A stretch of 64,000 nt of DNA from Climacium dendroides. Lineage: Eukaryota > Streptophyta > Bryopsida > Hypnales > Climaciaceae. Shown in pieces: positions 24,001 through 35,749 of the stretch (position 1 is its first letter; the number at the start of each line of letters is the position of its first letter). The notes beneath the pieces were generated by a model. It was given only the letters and a program-made list of their open reading frames with translations, ran no database searches and had not been told where the DNA came from. Made by a program: the position numbers and the translations under genes. Location of the stretch: assembly GCA_950106755.1 (NCBI GenBank), contig OX467083.1, forward strand, positions 25,663,029-25,727,028. The letters are read 5' to 3'.

Positions 24001-26340
24001 GGCAGGATTGGCGAAAAATAGTTATTTTTAAAAAAAATTGCAAAAAGTGAAATTGCCAAATTCAACAAGAATTAAATGACCAAGTTGTTGTAAAAAAATA
24101 AGATTTTTAATATAAGTCAGAATTTCCAAAGGACCATCTACCATCATCTATCGTTCTTTATTGAAAAAGTGAAGGAATTTCAATATTGTCATACAGTGAG
24201 AATGGTAGGTGGAGGGGTTGTTTTTATAATGAAATTCATTGTCCCTCATAAACCTTCAAAGAATATGGGATATTTTGAAAATTCAACTCCTACTAATTTT
24301 AACCATTTGCATATCCCACATGGATTGTTTTACCTCTTAAATTACCATTCAATTTATAAAAAGAGATTATCTTCTTCTACCCCAATACTTCAAGGTAAAT
24401 GAGTGTTGGAGTTTGGTGTTGAAAACTTTGAATTCTATCCAATACAATGTTGAATTTATGAAGATTAAATGTTACATTGCTTTGGGAACCACTTTGGGAA
24501 CTTAAATTAAATATTTGGCATCAATGTGAGGACTCTATCCTATGGATACGGTATTATATATAAAGATTTGATTTAGCACCTGATTGCAAAAATTGAATTC
24601 CCACTTCAGATTCTCAAGGGGCCACTTCAACTCAAGCCATTCACAAGATTACATATGGCACTTTTTTACAAAAATGACTTAATTTCTTTCAAATCTAACC
24701 TTTGAGTAGGATATTCAAGAAGGGTGATATTATTAATAGAGGTACATCTGTGGGTGAGTATGTGGTTGTATGTGATCATATAACAAATTTCTCAAAAATT
24801 ATAATTAGGTTTGGCAAACCAATTGCACCATCATGCTCAAAAGAAGGGTGCAAGACTTTTTGCAAAGTACTATCTCAAAAAGACAATGTAAAGAACATAC
24901 TAGTTTTGAATGAAGAAAGGAGTAGAGCTTCATTATGAGAAACAATATGCCAAACTATGGGACTTAACAATCTCTATCAATCCATAGACCTAGATTCAAG
25001 TTCAAATGAGGTCATAATTTGGATGATTAGAATCACTCAAAAACATTATGTGTGTTGGTTAAAAATGAATTAAATTGGAACAAAGAAAGTCCACAAGGAA
25101 ATTATTCAAATTGACTCAAAAAAACACATGAGCTTAATATTGAATGCCATGGTCTTGTAGAGGTTGAGAGCATTACACCCCTCTTCACTATTATTGTTGT
25201 CGTGGTATTGATAAAGGTTGAAGTTCAAAAATATGAGCCTTCTATCACTACATATACCCACCCTATGACTACTTCATTTGAGTTGTAAAGACCATGGTTT
25301 TATTTCTCCCAAGTCCCAAGTAAATTTGGCATTTTCCTATTCAAGTTTGGCAAGAATTATAAGAATGGCTTGATTCAATTAATACAAAGTTACTAGGGAG
25401 TTTGCCAATCCATATTTGTTTCTATATCCTACAAGGTCCTAGTTTCACATTTGAAAGGAACAATAGTTTATTGCTTTGTGTGCTTGTGCTTAGTCTTGAA
25501 AGATAGTGTTCATTTTTCTTGTGTAATTCTACATGTGAGATTTTGTCTCAATGTAATAGCAAATCCTTCCAAATTTTTTTCTATCATTAATTGACTAAAA
25601 AGGCTTTCTTCCTTGTGCAAAAAATGTTGTTAGAGAGATAGAGGTGTAATCCAAAAGGCAATGATAAGGTGTCTTGGCAAGGAGGTGGGGGTGATCCTAT
25701 AACATTTTATTTGCTTTTCATTTGTAGCAATAGTTATGAAATTGTACATCTAATTTATTTAAGATTGACACTTGATAAACTAAGGTAAAAGGTACCTATT
25801 TCAATCCCTCTTGCCCATTGTAAAGTAGGGGTCTTTAGAAGTGTTCGAAATATGATCTTAAACTATCTTTGAGGGATGTCTTTAACTTAACCTAATATGG
25901 TTGTAAAGTAATAAAGCCTTCGTGAATGGTTTTAGGTCTTTCTTAACCCAATAAGGACATTGATCCTAAAAAGTGTCTAATAGATGACTTTCAAGATTAT
26001 TGTAAAGATGAAGAATGCACCTATTAGACTAATGATTCAAAAATCGAATCATTTTTTTATTAAACACTTTGGTGATAAGTCTTAGTCTTTTAAGATTATG
26101 ATGCTTCAAACATGCACTATAGAACACCTTACATTCTTTAAGTCTTGACTTTTACAATTCTCAAAAACCAGAGAAGCATTTAAAAGCCGGAAGCTTTGGT
26201 GATCTGGGACGCTTGATTTATTGATGTGATGTGGCAAAATTTACAAGAAAATACAAAAAATCTCCAAAAAAAATACAATTCTTTTTTTAATGCACATGTG
26301 ATTTTCAAGCAAAAAGTGAATCCTAGTTGTAATTTTGACT
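24001..26340. other. AT-rich block, decayed repeats
   Basis: No gene is recognised. About 24165-24360 is a diverged inverted relative of the interior of the TIR element at 31950-32160; both encode, out of context, similar phrases such as 'IVPHKPSKNMGYF' versus 'IVHHKSSKGMNNL'. An open frame at 24702-24938 has no recognisable domain. The rest is unassigned. Confidence 0.45.
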
Positions 26341-27928
26341 CTATCTACGCACATTATCTTAAGGTTTTACCTTAAGTGAGAGGTTTTAGATCTCTTTACC
26401 TTGGGTCAAAGAGGTCGGCAGGTAAACAGAGGAAGTCAACACGGTTAGGGTTTTCTGCATGGTGTTGTTGCATTGGCTTTCAAGTGGGGTCGTTTGACAC
26501 GCAGAGCTTTGCCCTCGTTTGCCGAACTGCTCAATTTGCAGCCTTCGGCAAGAGCATTCAGAGCATGCTTTCAGAGCGCTGATCCCGACGCTTGAGCGAG
26601 ACTATCGTCGTCCCTACACTGCATGGAGTGCGGGAAGGGTTTGAGCCTTGGAATTGGGCACGATTGTGGTGTGAATGTGGTGCTTGGAGGAGCTGGAGGT
26701 TTGGATTCTGAGGACGGCTGTGAGAGGGCGGTGCTGTGGGGGTAGAGAACAATAGATCTGGTGAGGATTTGGCATGAACATTTTCCTTGATGATTTAGGG
26801 TTCGAGAGGGGGATGCAAAAGGAGGTTAAACGGTTTTGGTGAAAGTCTGAGGGTCAGATTTGCGTAACCACGAGTTTTTTGCATTTGCAGAGAGAATTGC
26901 CGAGGGAAAAATTGGAGCTGTTGAACGTGAGGGAAAGGAAAAGAGAAAGGCTGCTGCAGGTTGTGTAGTTCATGAGAAGTGGAAAGGGAATAGTCGAGAG
27001 AGAGTGCATCTTCTTCGTTGTCCCCTAGATGAGTGCTGCTGTGAATTGATAGTTGTTAATCCTCTTGTATCAATCATCTCCTGGAGAGTGGTAAGAATGC
27101 AGCTGACGCCGAGTGAGGATCTTTCAGGCAGATCATCTTCTTGTTTTTCAGCTGGTGATTCTCAAGGAGCTTTAGGATTTTTTTGCTCTGTGTTTTTTAG
27201 AGAATTCTAAGCTCTTGTCTTTGTCCAGATCCATGATTTGAACAGTAAATGCAAAAGCATTGAAGGCTGCACAATCTCTGTGTCCACACACGTTGCGCCA
27301 GTTCGCGAAGGAGCCACTTCATTACAACATCACAACGGGGACGATGAAGAATTTTCAGGGTTATTAGGTTTCATGGCAACAATGACTCCTCAAGCTTGTT
27401 TTCTAAGGCGAATGCTGAACTTGCTTCAATGCCAGTGGTCTGGAGCGTGCTATTCGAGATCCGAGTTTGGAGCTACAAGTGGTTTTGGAAATTGACTTCT
27501 GTCAAGTGGTGCATACAAGTCTGTAAAGAGTATTATCCCCCGGAATCAGTGTTTTCGCAGCTCCATTGTGGGATGCAGTGGAGCTGATTCCATTTCTGGT
27601 AAGCTCTCACCAAGCTCGATGTCAACCTCTCGGTGATGATTCTTCAACCTCATTCTGGTGGCTTTCACCCCGACCAGATTAGGGTTAGTCGTCTACTGTT
27701 GACATAGTGCGCAAGGGCCAGCATAGATTGCCGAAGCTTGTGTAGCGCCACTGAAATTTTAGAGCAAATGTGAGGGGTTGTGTAGGTTTCGTGTAGGGAT
27801 CTTCCACGCAACATGCAATCCCAACAACATACCTCAATGTTTAAGATCCCTTATTGTCCATTAAGCCGATCAAAGCATAGAAACAACCTTAGGGTTTGCC
27901 ACAATTAGGTCATTTTGCATTGAGTACT
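26341..27928 (+). promoter_or_regulatory. 5' leader and promoter region of the glycosyltransferase-like gene
   Basis: GC-moderate sequence upstream of ATG 27929 without a convincing gene. Several strong splice-like sites occur on the plus strand: an acceptor 'tttgcatttgcag' ending at 26889, a donor 'gtaagaa' at about 27091, an acceptor 'ctttgtccag' at about 27229 and a donor 'gtaagctc' at about 27600. They suggest a long spliced 5' UTR. Short upstream open frames, for example at 27238-27495, lie in it and could be uORFs. This is inference without transcript data. Confidence 0.4.
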
Positions 27929-30364
27929 ATGTCTGGTCGGCTGCCATTCCCAGGAACGCCTCGCCACAGGAAGCGAATGAACACTCGCAGGTTGGTCTGC
28001 CTGAGCCTGGTCGTTCTCCTTTGTGTTCTCGCTGGTTACCTCATCACGCCTAACAAGCATCCCAGTCGCAAATTCCAAGTGCCAGCTGCAGCAGGCCCGG
28101 TTCGGAATTTTAATCCATTGTCTGATGAGACCATAGTTGATGATGCCAATGCTACCCGGAAGGTGGAAGCTGAACTCCGGCAGTCAGAGTTTTGCACCAA
28201 CTATTGCAACAGTTCGGAGATCTACGGGAGGCTGTGGTATGCGGGACGCATTCGAGAAAACACTCTCATGTTTCAGAGGGGTGATGATGGTGCAGTCGCT
28301 GATGATCCGTATCGAGAGTCGATTGAGACCAATGTCGTCACCAAGGATTTTCGTTTGGTGATCAAGGTTCTGGCTTTCAACAGGTTGGAGTCTTTATCTC
28401 GATGTCTTCTCTCCTTAGCCAAGGCAGACTATGGAGGTGACAGTGTCAACATTCAGATTTTTATTGACCATTTTCGGTACGACGAGATTAGGAGAAATGA
28501 AAGCTCGGAGAATAGTAGTGGTGTGTCCTCTGATTCAAGGGCGGAACCGCCAACAACTTCAGCGGAGGGTAAGGTGAAACGGTTGTTGTGGGGTCTTTTT
28601 AAAAGAGACCAACCGGTTATGCAAGAGAATGTCCCAATCGTTGCAAACCCGGCCGATGTTCCAGCTTTTGGTACTGGAAACGAGGATGAAATCAACGAAG
28701 AGAAAGAGGCTGGGCAGGAGATGGTTGACAGGTTAATGGAAGGACCTGAAGAGCAAGGAGATGATCCTGCAAAGAGTTCTGTTGGAGTGCAGCATGAGGA
28801 ACAAAGAGACTTGAACGACGATTTGGTGAGGAGGACATTGGAAATGAAATCTTTAGATGAGCAACTGGAAGATGCGCACGAGATTCTCAAGTTTGTGGAT
28901 AATTTTTGGTGGAGCCATGGTACGAAGGAGATTCATTACAGAAGTCAGAACGTAGGGTTACAGGCGCAGTGGATAGAGTCATGGTGGCCAGCGGATTTAG
29001 ATGAATTTGCGTTCATAGTGGAAGACGACATGGAGCTTTCGAATCTTTATTACCGGTTTTTACGTACAGTGATTGCAACATACTACTACAACCCAGAGCA
29101 GTATGATCCCTCTGTGTACGGCGTCTCCCTGCAACGTCCCAGGTTTGTACCTGGGAAAGGAGGCTTACCTATCAATATCAATAGCACAAAGAATCTGTTC
29201 ATGTATCCACTGGTTGGGACGTGGGGCCAGCTGCTGTTTCCAAGACAGTGGAAGGAGTTTCGGTTATGGTATGATAAGCATAAGAGTAAAGGGGAGAGGC
29301 CGATTCTGGAAGGGATGGTGACAAATTCCTGGTACAAGAAACTAGGGGAGAGGATATGGACTCCATGGTTCGTGAAATTCACGCACTCTCGAGGCTACTT
29401 CAATCTCTACACGAACTTCTTCGAGGAGCGAGCACTGAGCGTTTCACACCGTGAACCGGGCTCAAATTACGGGAAAGCTGTTGGGCCGGACTCTCAACTC
29501 ATCGACACAAAGAGCGAAGGGAACGACACCTTGCTGTGGGTAATGTCCCCTTCCAAATCCTTACCTCAATTTGATTTCTGCTTTCGAGACGTGAAAATAT
29601 GGGAGCTTGCTAGAGCTTTACCGGAGCTCAATCCCATGCTGGCATCCATGGAGGTGAAGAACTCCGTCTTGCTAGTGAATCTCATTGACGTGCACAGCAC
29701 GCTGGTTCGCAACTGGTTGTGTCTTATGGAAAGGTTGGGGTTGCGAAAGTTCGTCCTCTTGGGAGATGACAATGAGTTGACTAACGACCTTGCTAGACGA
29801 GGCTACGCAACAGTCTCAACGGAGCTTTTCACTGAAGCGGAGACAGCAGGGAGTCGTCTTAGGAGAGATATGATTGCTGCGCAAGCTGTGCACGAGATTC
29901 TGAACCTTGGTTATAGTGTGTGGTTAACCAGGGCTGACACCGTGTGGGTGGACAATCCTTTTGATACTGTGGTGGACACCCGGGTGGACATTATGGGGTC
30001 CCAACCACTAGATGGTTTCCATCCAGCCCTTCTGTACATACAAGCCTCCCAAGGCAGCTTATGGAGTAAGTGGGTTGGGAACATGTCCGTCATCGCTAGA
30101 GATGTGAGCAGTAGACACAGCAGTGTGTGGCTTGGTTTCCAGGACTTTGTCACTTCAAATAAGAACTGTCAGTACGAACCCTTGCCGAAGAGCCTCTCAG
30201 GTCATTTTAGGGATTTAGGATCAAACACCATAGCATCTGGCAAAAAGGTCATTTTGCTCAATGGCTTACAGGGTCGGAACCTACCTTTGGTTGTCCACAC
30301 ATTGAAGACAGCAGGTCTGTGGACTATCGACAAGGATTTGGCATGTACTCGAGTGTACTGTTAG
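27929..30364 (+). CDS. Type II membrane protein with two glycosyltransferase-like regions
   Basis: Single exon, 811 residues. The start is ATG 27929; the frame is open to 27896 upstream but without an earlier ATG. Residues 22-39 (LVCLSLVVLLCVLAGYLI) after a basic head form a signal anchor, typical of Golgi glycosyltransferases. Residues about 120-560 look like a GT-A-type domain: 'FRLVIKVLAFNRLESLSRCL' at its start and 'FIVEDDMELS' with Asp366-Asp367 as the likely metal/nucleotide-sugar motif. They are interrupted by an acidic low-complexity insert at about 190-315. Residues about 575-811 resemble the nucleotide-diphospho-sugar transferase family (PF03407, GT77-like), with 'ADTVWVDNPF' where that family usually has a DxD-type motif. 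Several N-glycosylation sequons are visible. Substrate is unknown; a cell-wall or glycoprotein role is inference. Confidence 0.75.
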   Translation: MSGRLPFPGTPRHRKRMNTRRLVCLSLVVLLCVLAGYLITPNKHPSRKFQVPAAAGPVRNFNPLSDETIVDDANATRKVEAELRQSEFCTNYCNSSEIYGRLWYAGRIRENTLMFQRGDDGAVADDPYRESIETNVVTKDFRLVIKVLAFNRLESLSRCLLSLAKADYGGDSVNIQIFIDHFRYDEIRRNESSENSSGVSSDSRAEPPTTSAEGKVKRLLWGLFKRDQPVMQENVPIVANPADVPAFGTGNEDEINEEKEAGQEMVDRLMEGPEEQGDDPAKSSVGVQHEEQRDLNDDLVRRTLEMKSLDEQLEDAHEILKFVDNFWWSHGTKEIHYRSQNVGLQAQWIESWWPADLDEFAFIVEDDMELSNLYYRFLRTVIATYYYNPEQYDPSVYGVSLQRPRFVPGKGGLPININSTKNLFMYPLVGTWGQLLFPRQWKEFRLWYDKHKSKGERPILEGMVTNSWYKKLGERIWTPWFVKFTHSRGYFNLYTNFFEERALSVSHREPGSNYGKAVGPDSQLIDTKSEGNDTLLWVMSPSKSLPQFDFCFRDVKIWELARALPELNPMLASMEVKNSVLLVNLIDVHSTLVRNWLCLMERLGLRKFVLLGDDNELTNDLARRGYATVSTELFTEAETAGSRLRRDMIAAQAVHEILNLGYSVWLTRADTVWVDNPFDTVVDTRVDIMGSQPLDGFHPALLYIQASQGSLWSKWVGNMSVIARDVSSRHSSVWLGFQDFVTSNKNCQYEPLPKSLSGHFRDLGSNTIASGKKVILLNGLQGRNLPLVVHTLKTAGLWTIDKDLACTRVYC

Positions 30365-30800
30365 CTTCAAGGGTTAGGGATTAGAGCTACTTGATTAGTG
30401 CTACCGGTGCATTGTCCAAGGGTGTGCCCTTTTGCTAACCTACCAACGATAGTCTACAATTTTAGGACCAGTGACGCATACCATTTTTTCTTCAGTGCTC
30501 ATTGAACCATTGAAGCCTAATCAGTAATCACCCAAGCAAGCTGATATAATATTATGGGAAGATTCCTTTTCACACACTTTTTTATGCATGTGGACCTGGG
30601 GAAGATTGATGTACCTCCTTCTGATCCACTGCTTTGTAGTTTTTGCTTTGCTGGGATTCAATTTTGCATCTGAGCTTCTTGTGTGCTCTTAGTCACTCAT
30701 GCTTTAACTGTTGTTATTGCATGTATGACATCGAATATTATTCCTGCCTGATAGTGTGCTTGCCAGTACTGTGCATGAGCAACAATTATTAACCCGTAAA
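30365..30800 (+). other. 3' UTR and flank of the glycosyltransferase-like gene
   Basis: Follows the stop codon at 30362-30364. No gene is seen. It probably holds the 3' UTR and polyadenylation region. A long-TIR element begins at about 30801. Confidence 0.4.
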
Positions 30801-32572
30801 CGACGCTGCTGCCGGTTTTTAGCTGATGAATGACAAAAGAATCCTTCTGTATAGGATAGAAGTGCAACTATTCATCTTCCAAAATTTGGGTGAAAAGAAT
30901 CCTTCTGTATAGGACAGAAGTGCAACTATTCATCTTCCAAAATTTGGGTGAAAGGGGAAGATCTTCTATAGTAGTTTGACTTCCAATGAGTATTTTTGGC
31001 TTTTTTTAAATCAATGATTCACACAACTAAAATGTATGATTTCGATGGTCACCAATCCATCTTTTAAGGGTTAAATTGTAATGTTTATGGAAGCACATAA
31101 AATTGTACAAAAATATGGACACCCATGATCAACATTGTTCAAACTATGACATCTACATTTGGATTGAAAAAGCATCATTTTTTTTAAGACATTGATTACA
31201 CAAGATGTACACAATCAAGTTTAAGAGAGATTCTTTTTGTTTTTTTGGTACATCTAAGGTCTAGAGGAATTACTATTACATTCACTAGTAGTCAGTAGGA
31301 CTCTTTGATGAAATGATGTGGAATATTCCACATTTCAATCAATAACTACAGGTACATGTATAAAAAACTATTAGTACATTACGTTTGGTGTTTGAGTTGT
31401 CGTGTAAGTACAAATTGTGTATAAGATTAGATTTAGAATCTCACATAGTCAACAAAGCAAGCAATTTCTTACTCCACTTAAGGGAGAATCCAAGAGTACA
31501 AGTAGAATAGAGAAAGAAGTTTCATAAATTAAAACCATGATTACAACATATCAACAACTTTTTGAAAAACTTACAAGACTTGACTTGGCAAAGAATGTCA
31601 AACCAAGGGAAGTGTCTCAACTATCAAATAAACCCTAATTGGCTCAAAATGAGGTGAGGTGTTATAGCTCTAATATTCCCTAACACAAACATCCATCCAT
31701 GTGGGATGAAACTACATCCAATGTAGCATAGCCCTTGATGCCACATCATGTGATAGAGTCAAAATTGCAAACTACAATAAAAAAGAAAGTGTGTTTTCAA
31801 ATTATACTTTCAACAATATAGCAAATGCAAATTAGGATCACTAGAAAAATAAATATTTTTAAATTACACTTTCATCAAAATAGCATTCAATTCACTAAAA
31901 TCAATGATTTCAACATTTATTCAACCTCATTTTGTCATGGAAACCATTTATGACTTATAAATCAAATGGAGAGGACAACTCTTTATATACATATAGGTAG
32001 TAGTAGGTAAAACAAACAATGTAGGATAATTTTTATGTTTTGAGAGCTTGAGAGCTCTCATCTTCAAATTATTCATACCCTTTGAGGACTTATGATGGAC
32101 AATGGATTTCAATATAAAAGTGACATCTTCACATTTCATTCTTTCAAATGTCAATGATGCAATCCTTTCATTATACCATCAAAATTTATCTTTGATTGTA
32201 GATGGTTAAATTGCATTGGTATAAAATTGAATGGATTCTTTGGATTTTTGGCAAACCATCCTTTATTACAATTATTTCTTGATTTATATATCTTGTCCTA
32301 AAATTAGCAAAAAAATGGAACATACTACAAATATATTGTCACTATTCCAATATTGAAGCTTACATTAATCTCTAAATAACATATTGGTGACCGTATAAAT
32401 CATCCATTTTGATACCATAGAAATCATTCTAAGAAATCCAAAAGCGCTCATTGAAAGTCAAAGTATTATAGAAGATCTCCCCTTTTCACACAAAATTCTG
32501 AGGATGAATAGTTGCACTTCTATCCTACACTAAAAGTAATCCATTAGACACCAAATGGAAGCGACAGCGTCT
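30801..32572. mobile_element. Non-autonomous long-TIR DNA transposon
   Basis: The left arm at about 30801-30990 ('gacgctg' ... 'aggatagaagtgcaactatt' ... 'gaagatcttctatagtag') is matched in reverse by the right arm at about 32440-32572 ('agaagatctcccc' ... 'aatagttgcacttctatcct' ... 'cagcgtc'). The arms are about 150-190 bp and imperfect. The left arm carries a 58-bp tandem duplication. The interior has no transposase. Long TIRs are a Mutator-like feature, but I saw no clear target duplication, so the class is open. Two similar ends occur at 60.7-61.1 kb. Confidence 0.6.
30834..30958. repeat. 58-bp tandem duplication in the left TIR
   Basis: The phrase 'ccttctgtatagga' starts at 30843 and again at 30901. 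The two 58-bp copies are nearly identical and run to 'aatttgggtgaaa'. The right arm near 32.5 kb has only one such segment, so the duplication arose after the element formed or in this copy. Confidence 0.9.
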
Positions 32573-32976
32573 CTGAAGGCTACCAAATATTAAGTTATTT
32601 TGAAAATTCATGAATTATTTATATGATGTCTAAATAATACATGCTAAAGTGCATTGGAATCTTCTATTAGTTGCCAATGAGATCTAATAAAATAATATAT
32701 GTTTATGAATAGTAACTATGTTCTAGTGTAATTAGTGATGATTGTGTATACACATTCTTTAGTTTGTTTCAGTAGAAGGGCCCTTGTCTAGTGCAATCAA
32801 TATATTGCCAAGGTAAAAAAAAGACAAAGTAGACTAACCTTGTCTACAATGCTCAACAAGTAGCTATTAGCATAGACATATGGTGTGGGCATGGATGAAA
32901 AGTATTGGTCATAGACATAAGAGGTCAGATGTGGACGGAAAGGGTTGGGCATGGACAAAAGTGTATAGACAATAAT

Positions 32977-34324
32977 GTATAGTGGAGTACCAATCAAAAT
33001 GGCATTTTCAAGTTCGCAATGAAAGAAATTTCAATGCTGCTAACTTTGGCAACCTCTTAAGAGCTGAAAAATTGGTATTTTACAATGATATTTTTTCACA
33101 ACATCATCTTTATGTTAATAAAACGTGTACCAAATTTTAAGGTCAAAAGACTCATAAAAAAAAAGATATTCAAAATCTACCAACATGTATAGCTGTGAAA
33201 AAAATTTCACTACTGTCAACTTTGACAACCTCCCAAGGATTGTAAAAAAGATTTTTTGCCTTGAAATTTTTGGAACAACAAGTTCTCTATGTCAATAACA
33301 TATGTTCCAAATCTATATGCCAAAAGATCAATAAAAAAAGATGTTTTCAATCTACCAACATGTGTCGTTTTGAGAAACAATTGTAGAAACCATTTCACTA
33401 TTGCCAACTTTGACACCCTCCCAAGGGCTGAAAAATTTACTATGAAATTTTTGTCACAAAATTCTTTCTATGTATATAACATTTGTTCCAAATTTCAAAT
33501 CCAAAAAATCATACAAAAAAATGATATTCAAAATTTACCAAGTAGTGATTGTAGCAAATAGAGGACATACATGTTGGTAAATTGTATAAACTTTTTGACC
33601 CTTGAAATTTGGCACACATTTTGTTAGCATGAAGGACATTGTGTGCCAAACATTTTACGGTAAATTGACAATTTCTCAACCCTTGGGAGGGTGTCAAAGT
33701 TGGTAGTAGTGAAATGGTTTCCTCCATTGTTTCCCACAACTACACATGTTGGTAGATTGTTGATATCTTCTTTTGTATAAATCTTTTGTCCTTCAAATTT
33801 GGCACACATGTTATTAACATAGAGGAGATTATGTGCCAATAATATCATGGTAAATAAAATAAATTTTAGCCCTTTGGAGGGTGTCAAAGTTGGCAATAGT
33901 AAAATGGTTTCTACAATTGTTTCTCAAAACAACACATGTTGGTAGATTGTAAATATATATATATATTTTTTTATCTTTTGGCATGTAGATTTAGAACATA
34001 TGTTATTGACATAGAGAACTTTCTATTTCAAAAATTTCAAGGCAAAAAATCTTTTTTTCAATCCTTGAAAGGCTGTCAAAGTTGACAGGAGTGAAATTTT
34101 TTTCACAACTAAACATGTTGATAGATTTTGAATATCTTTTTTCTAATGAGTCTTTGGCCTTGAAATTTGGTACACATGTTATTAACATAAAGATGATGTC
34201 GTGACAAAAATATCATTGTAAAATACCAATTTTCAAGCTCTGAAGAGGCTATCAAAGTTGGCAGCACTAAAATTTCTTTCAGTGCAAATTTGAAAACACC
34301 ATTTTGTTTGGTACCCCATTGTAC
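32977..34324. mobile_element. Foldback element of seven ~176-192-bp units
   Basis: The left end 'gtatagtggagtaccaa' (about 32977) is the inverted match of the right end 'ttggtaccccattgtac' (ends 34324). Three units run in plus orientation (aligned 'tttg' landmarks at 33045, 33221, 33409) and then four in inverted orientation ('gtcaaa' landmarks at 33693, 33883, 34075, 34251). The orientation switches at about 33560. Outer unit spacing is 176 bp on both sides and inner spacing 188-192 bp, so the whole is nearly symmetric. No transposase is seen. Open frames across it repeat the phrase 'NFDTLPR' but unit lengths are not multiples of three, so coding is unlikely. Confidence 0.8.
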
Positions 34325-34399
34325 AAGTTTCTATACCAACTTATATTTAGTGGAAAATTTAACCCCTAAAATCCTAAAGTCCCTATGGAGGACTTTTGG

Positions 34400-35290
34400 G
34401 ATTTTCGGTAGGCTCATGTGATCTCAATTTTTGATATTATTTTTTGAATTTTTTTTTAAAGATAAGGAATCACATTAGCTTTCTAGGAATATAATTTTTT
34501 TTATTTCAAGTGATGCCTAGAAACAAAAGTTATGCCACCATAAATCCAAAAAGCAACTCGAGGGGCAGCCCCAAAAAATCACAAAAAGTCAAATGTTTTT
34601 TAACTTTTAATTTTTTTTTTCTCAAAGATTATATTTTTGTCTACATTTGAAGCTTTGGTTCATTCCATTTGGACTAGTGATGAGAAAGTTATGGACAATC
34701 TTGTTTTTTGGGCAATCTAAGCATCTTCTTGAAAAAATAACTTATAGAATCCATTTTTAAATGTAATTTTACAATTCTTCAAAAAAAATTGTTAGGCACT
34801 GTTAAATTGGCTTGCTAAAACAATCTCATTGTTGGGATTATTGTGTTTCAATTCCATCTTAGAGTTTTTAACAATTTAGTTATTCCTTCAATCTTGAACC
34901 TACTTCTACTTAACAATTTTTTAATGAGTGAAAATTAAGTGTTTTTTTGTGAAATTTTTTTCCTAGATTCTCAACTCAATTCTTCAACATAAAAAATTAG
35001 AAAATTAAAATCAATAGTACAAAAATTTGAAATTAAGAAGATTCAAAGCCAGAAATTCTAGCCAATCAAGGTATCAAATAAACTTGTTTTCTTCACTTTA
35101 AATGCAAATATCTTGCAATCTACGAAGTCAAAATTTTTGAAAAATTTTCCACACATTTTTATGCTAGTGTAGTACAAGATCTTATAATTAGATATTAAAA
35201 AAATTATTTTTTTGGTTTTTTGCAATAGAAATGGCAATTTTGAGTAGGTTTTGATGGAAAAAAGGCCTTAAGACTTTAGGTTAAATCTAG
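34400..35290 (-). repeat. ~1-kb dispersed repeat, minus-oriented copy
   Basis: An inverted, diverged copy of the block at 15880-17070, with landmarks in matching reverse order: 'cattccatttggactagtga' near 34661, 'cctacttctactt' near 34910, 'tcaactcaattcttcaac' near 34971 and 'gatggaaaaaaggcctta' near 35251. No open frame. The class of the parent element was not determined. Confidence 0.6.
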
Positions 35291-35749
35291 AAATGAGCAT
35301 TGATAGAGAATCTTTACTCTTATGTGTCACATGCAAATTTACGTTGTTTGTGGTATAGCTGATTGATTTACCATGTTCAAGAATGAACTTCACTAAGCCT
35401 TATTTCAAATGGTGAAGGCCAAAAGCATTAGATGGGATTTGAGGCCTACAGAAGGCCATTTTAGACCTGTTCCCTCGCTATTCCCCCCGCAGCGAGGGAA
35501 TGGCTAGTTGTCAAGGAAAAAAATTTAAAAATAAAAAATTCTTAGAATGCAAAAAAAAATGAATTTAAAAAAAATTCGAAAAATGATGTGACTAGGTCCC
35601 AACCACGTTAGCCAGCTGCACTGTCGTTGTTGTAGTACAATTCAACGAGTTTCTAGCTCATGATAACTCACAGCCTTTTGGAGGCCTCAAATCTCATCTA
35701 ATGTCTTGGTCCCAATGGTATCACTATGGAGTTTTACTTCCACTTTTAG

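Noticed and set aside
24702..24938. 79-codon frame with several Cys
   Set aside because: No family was recognised, the region is full of decayed repeats, and the frame is short. It cannot be supported as a gene.
33289..34188. Repeated 'NFDTLPR' frames as a repeat-protein gene
   Set aside because: Unit lengths of 176-192 bp are not multiples of three and frames occur on both strands because the element is a palindrome.
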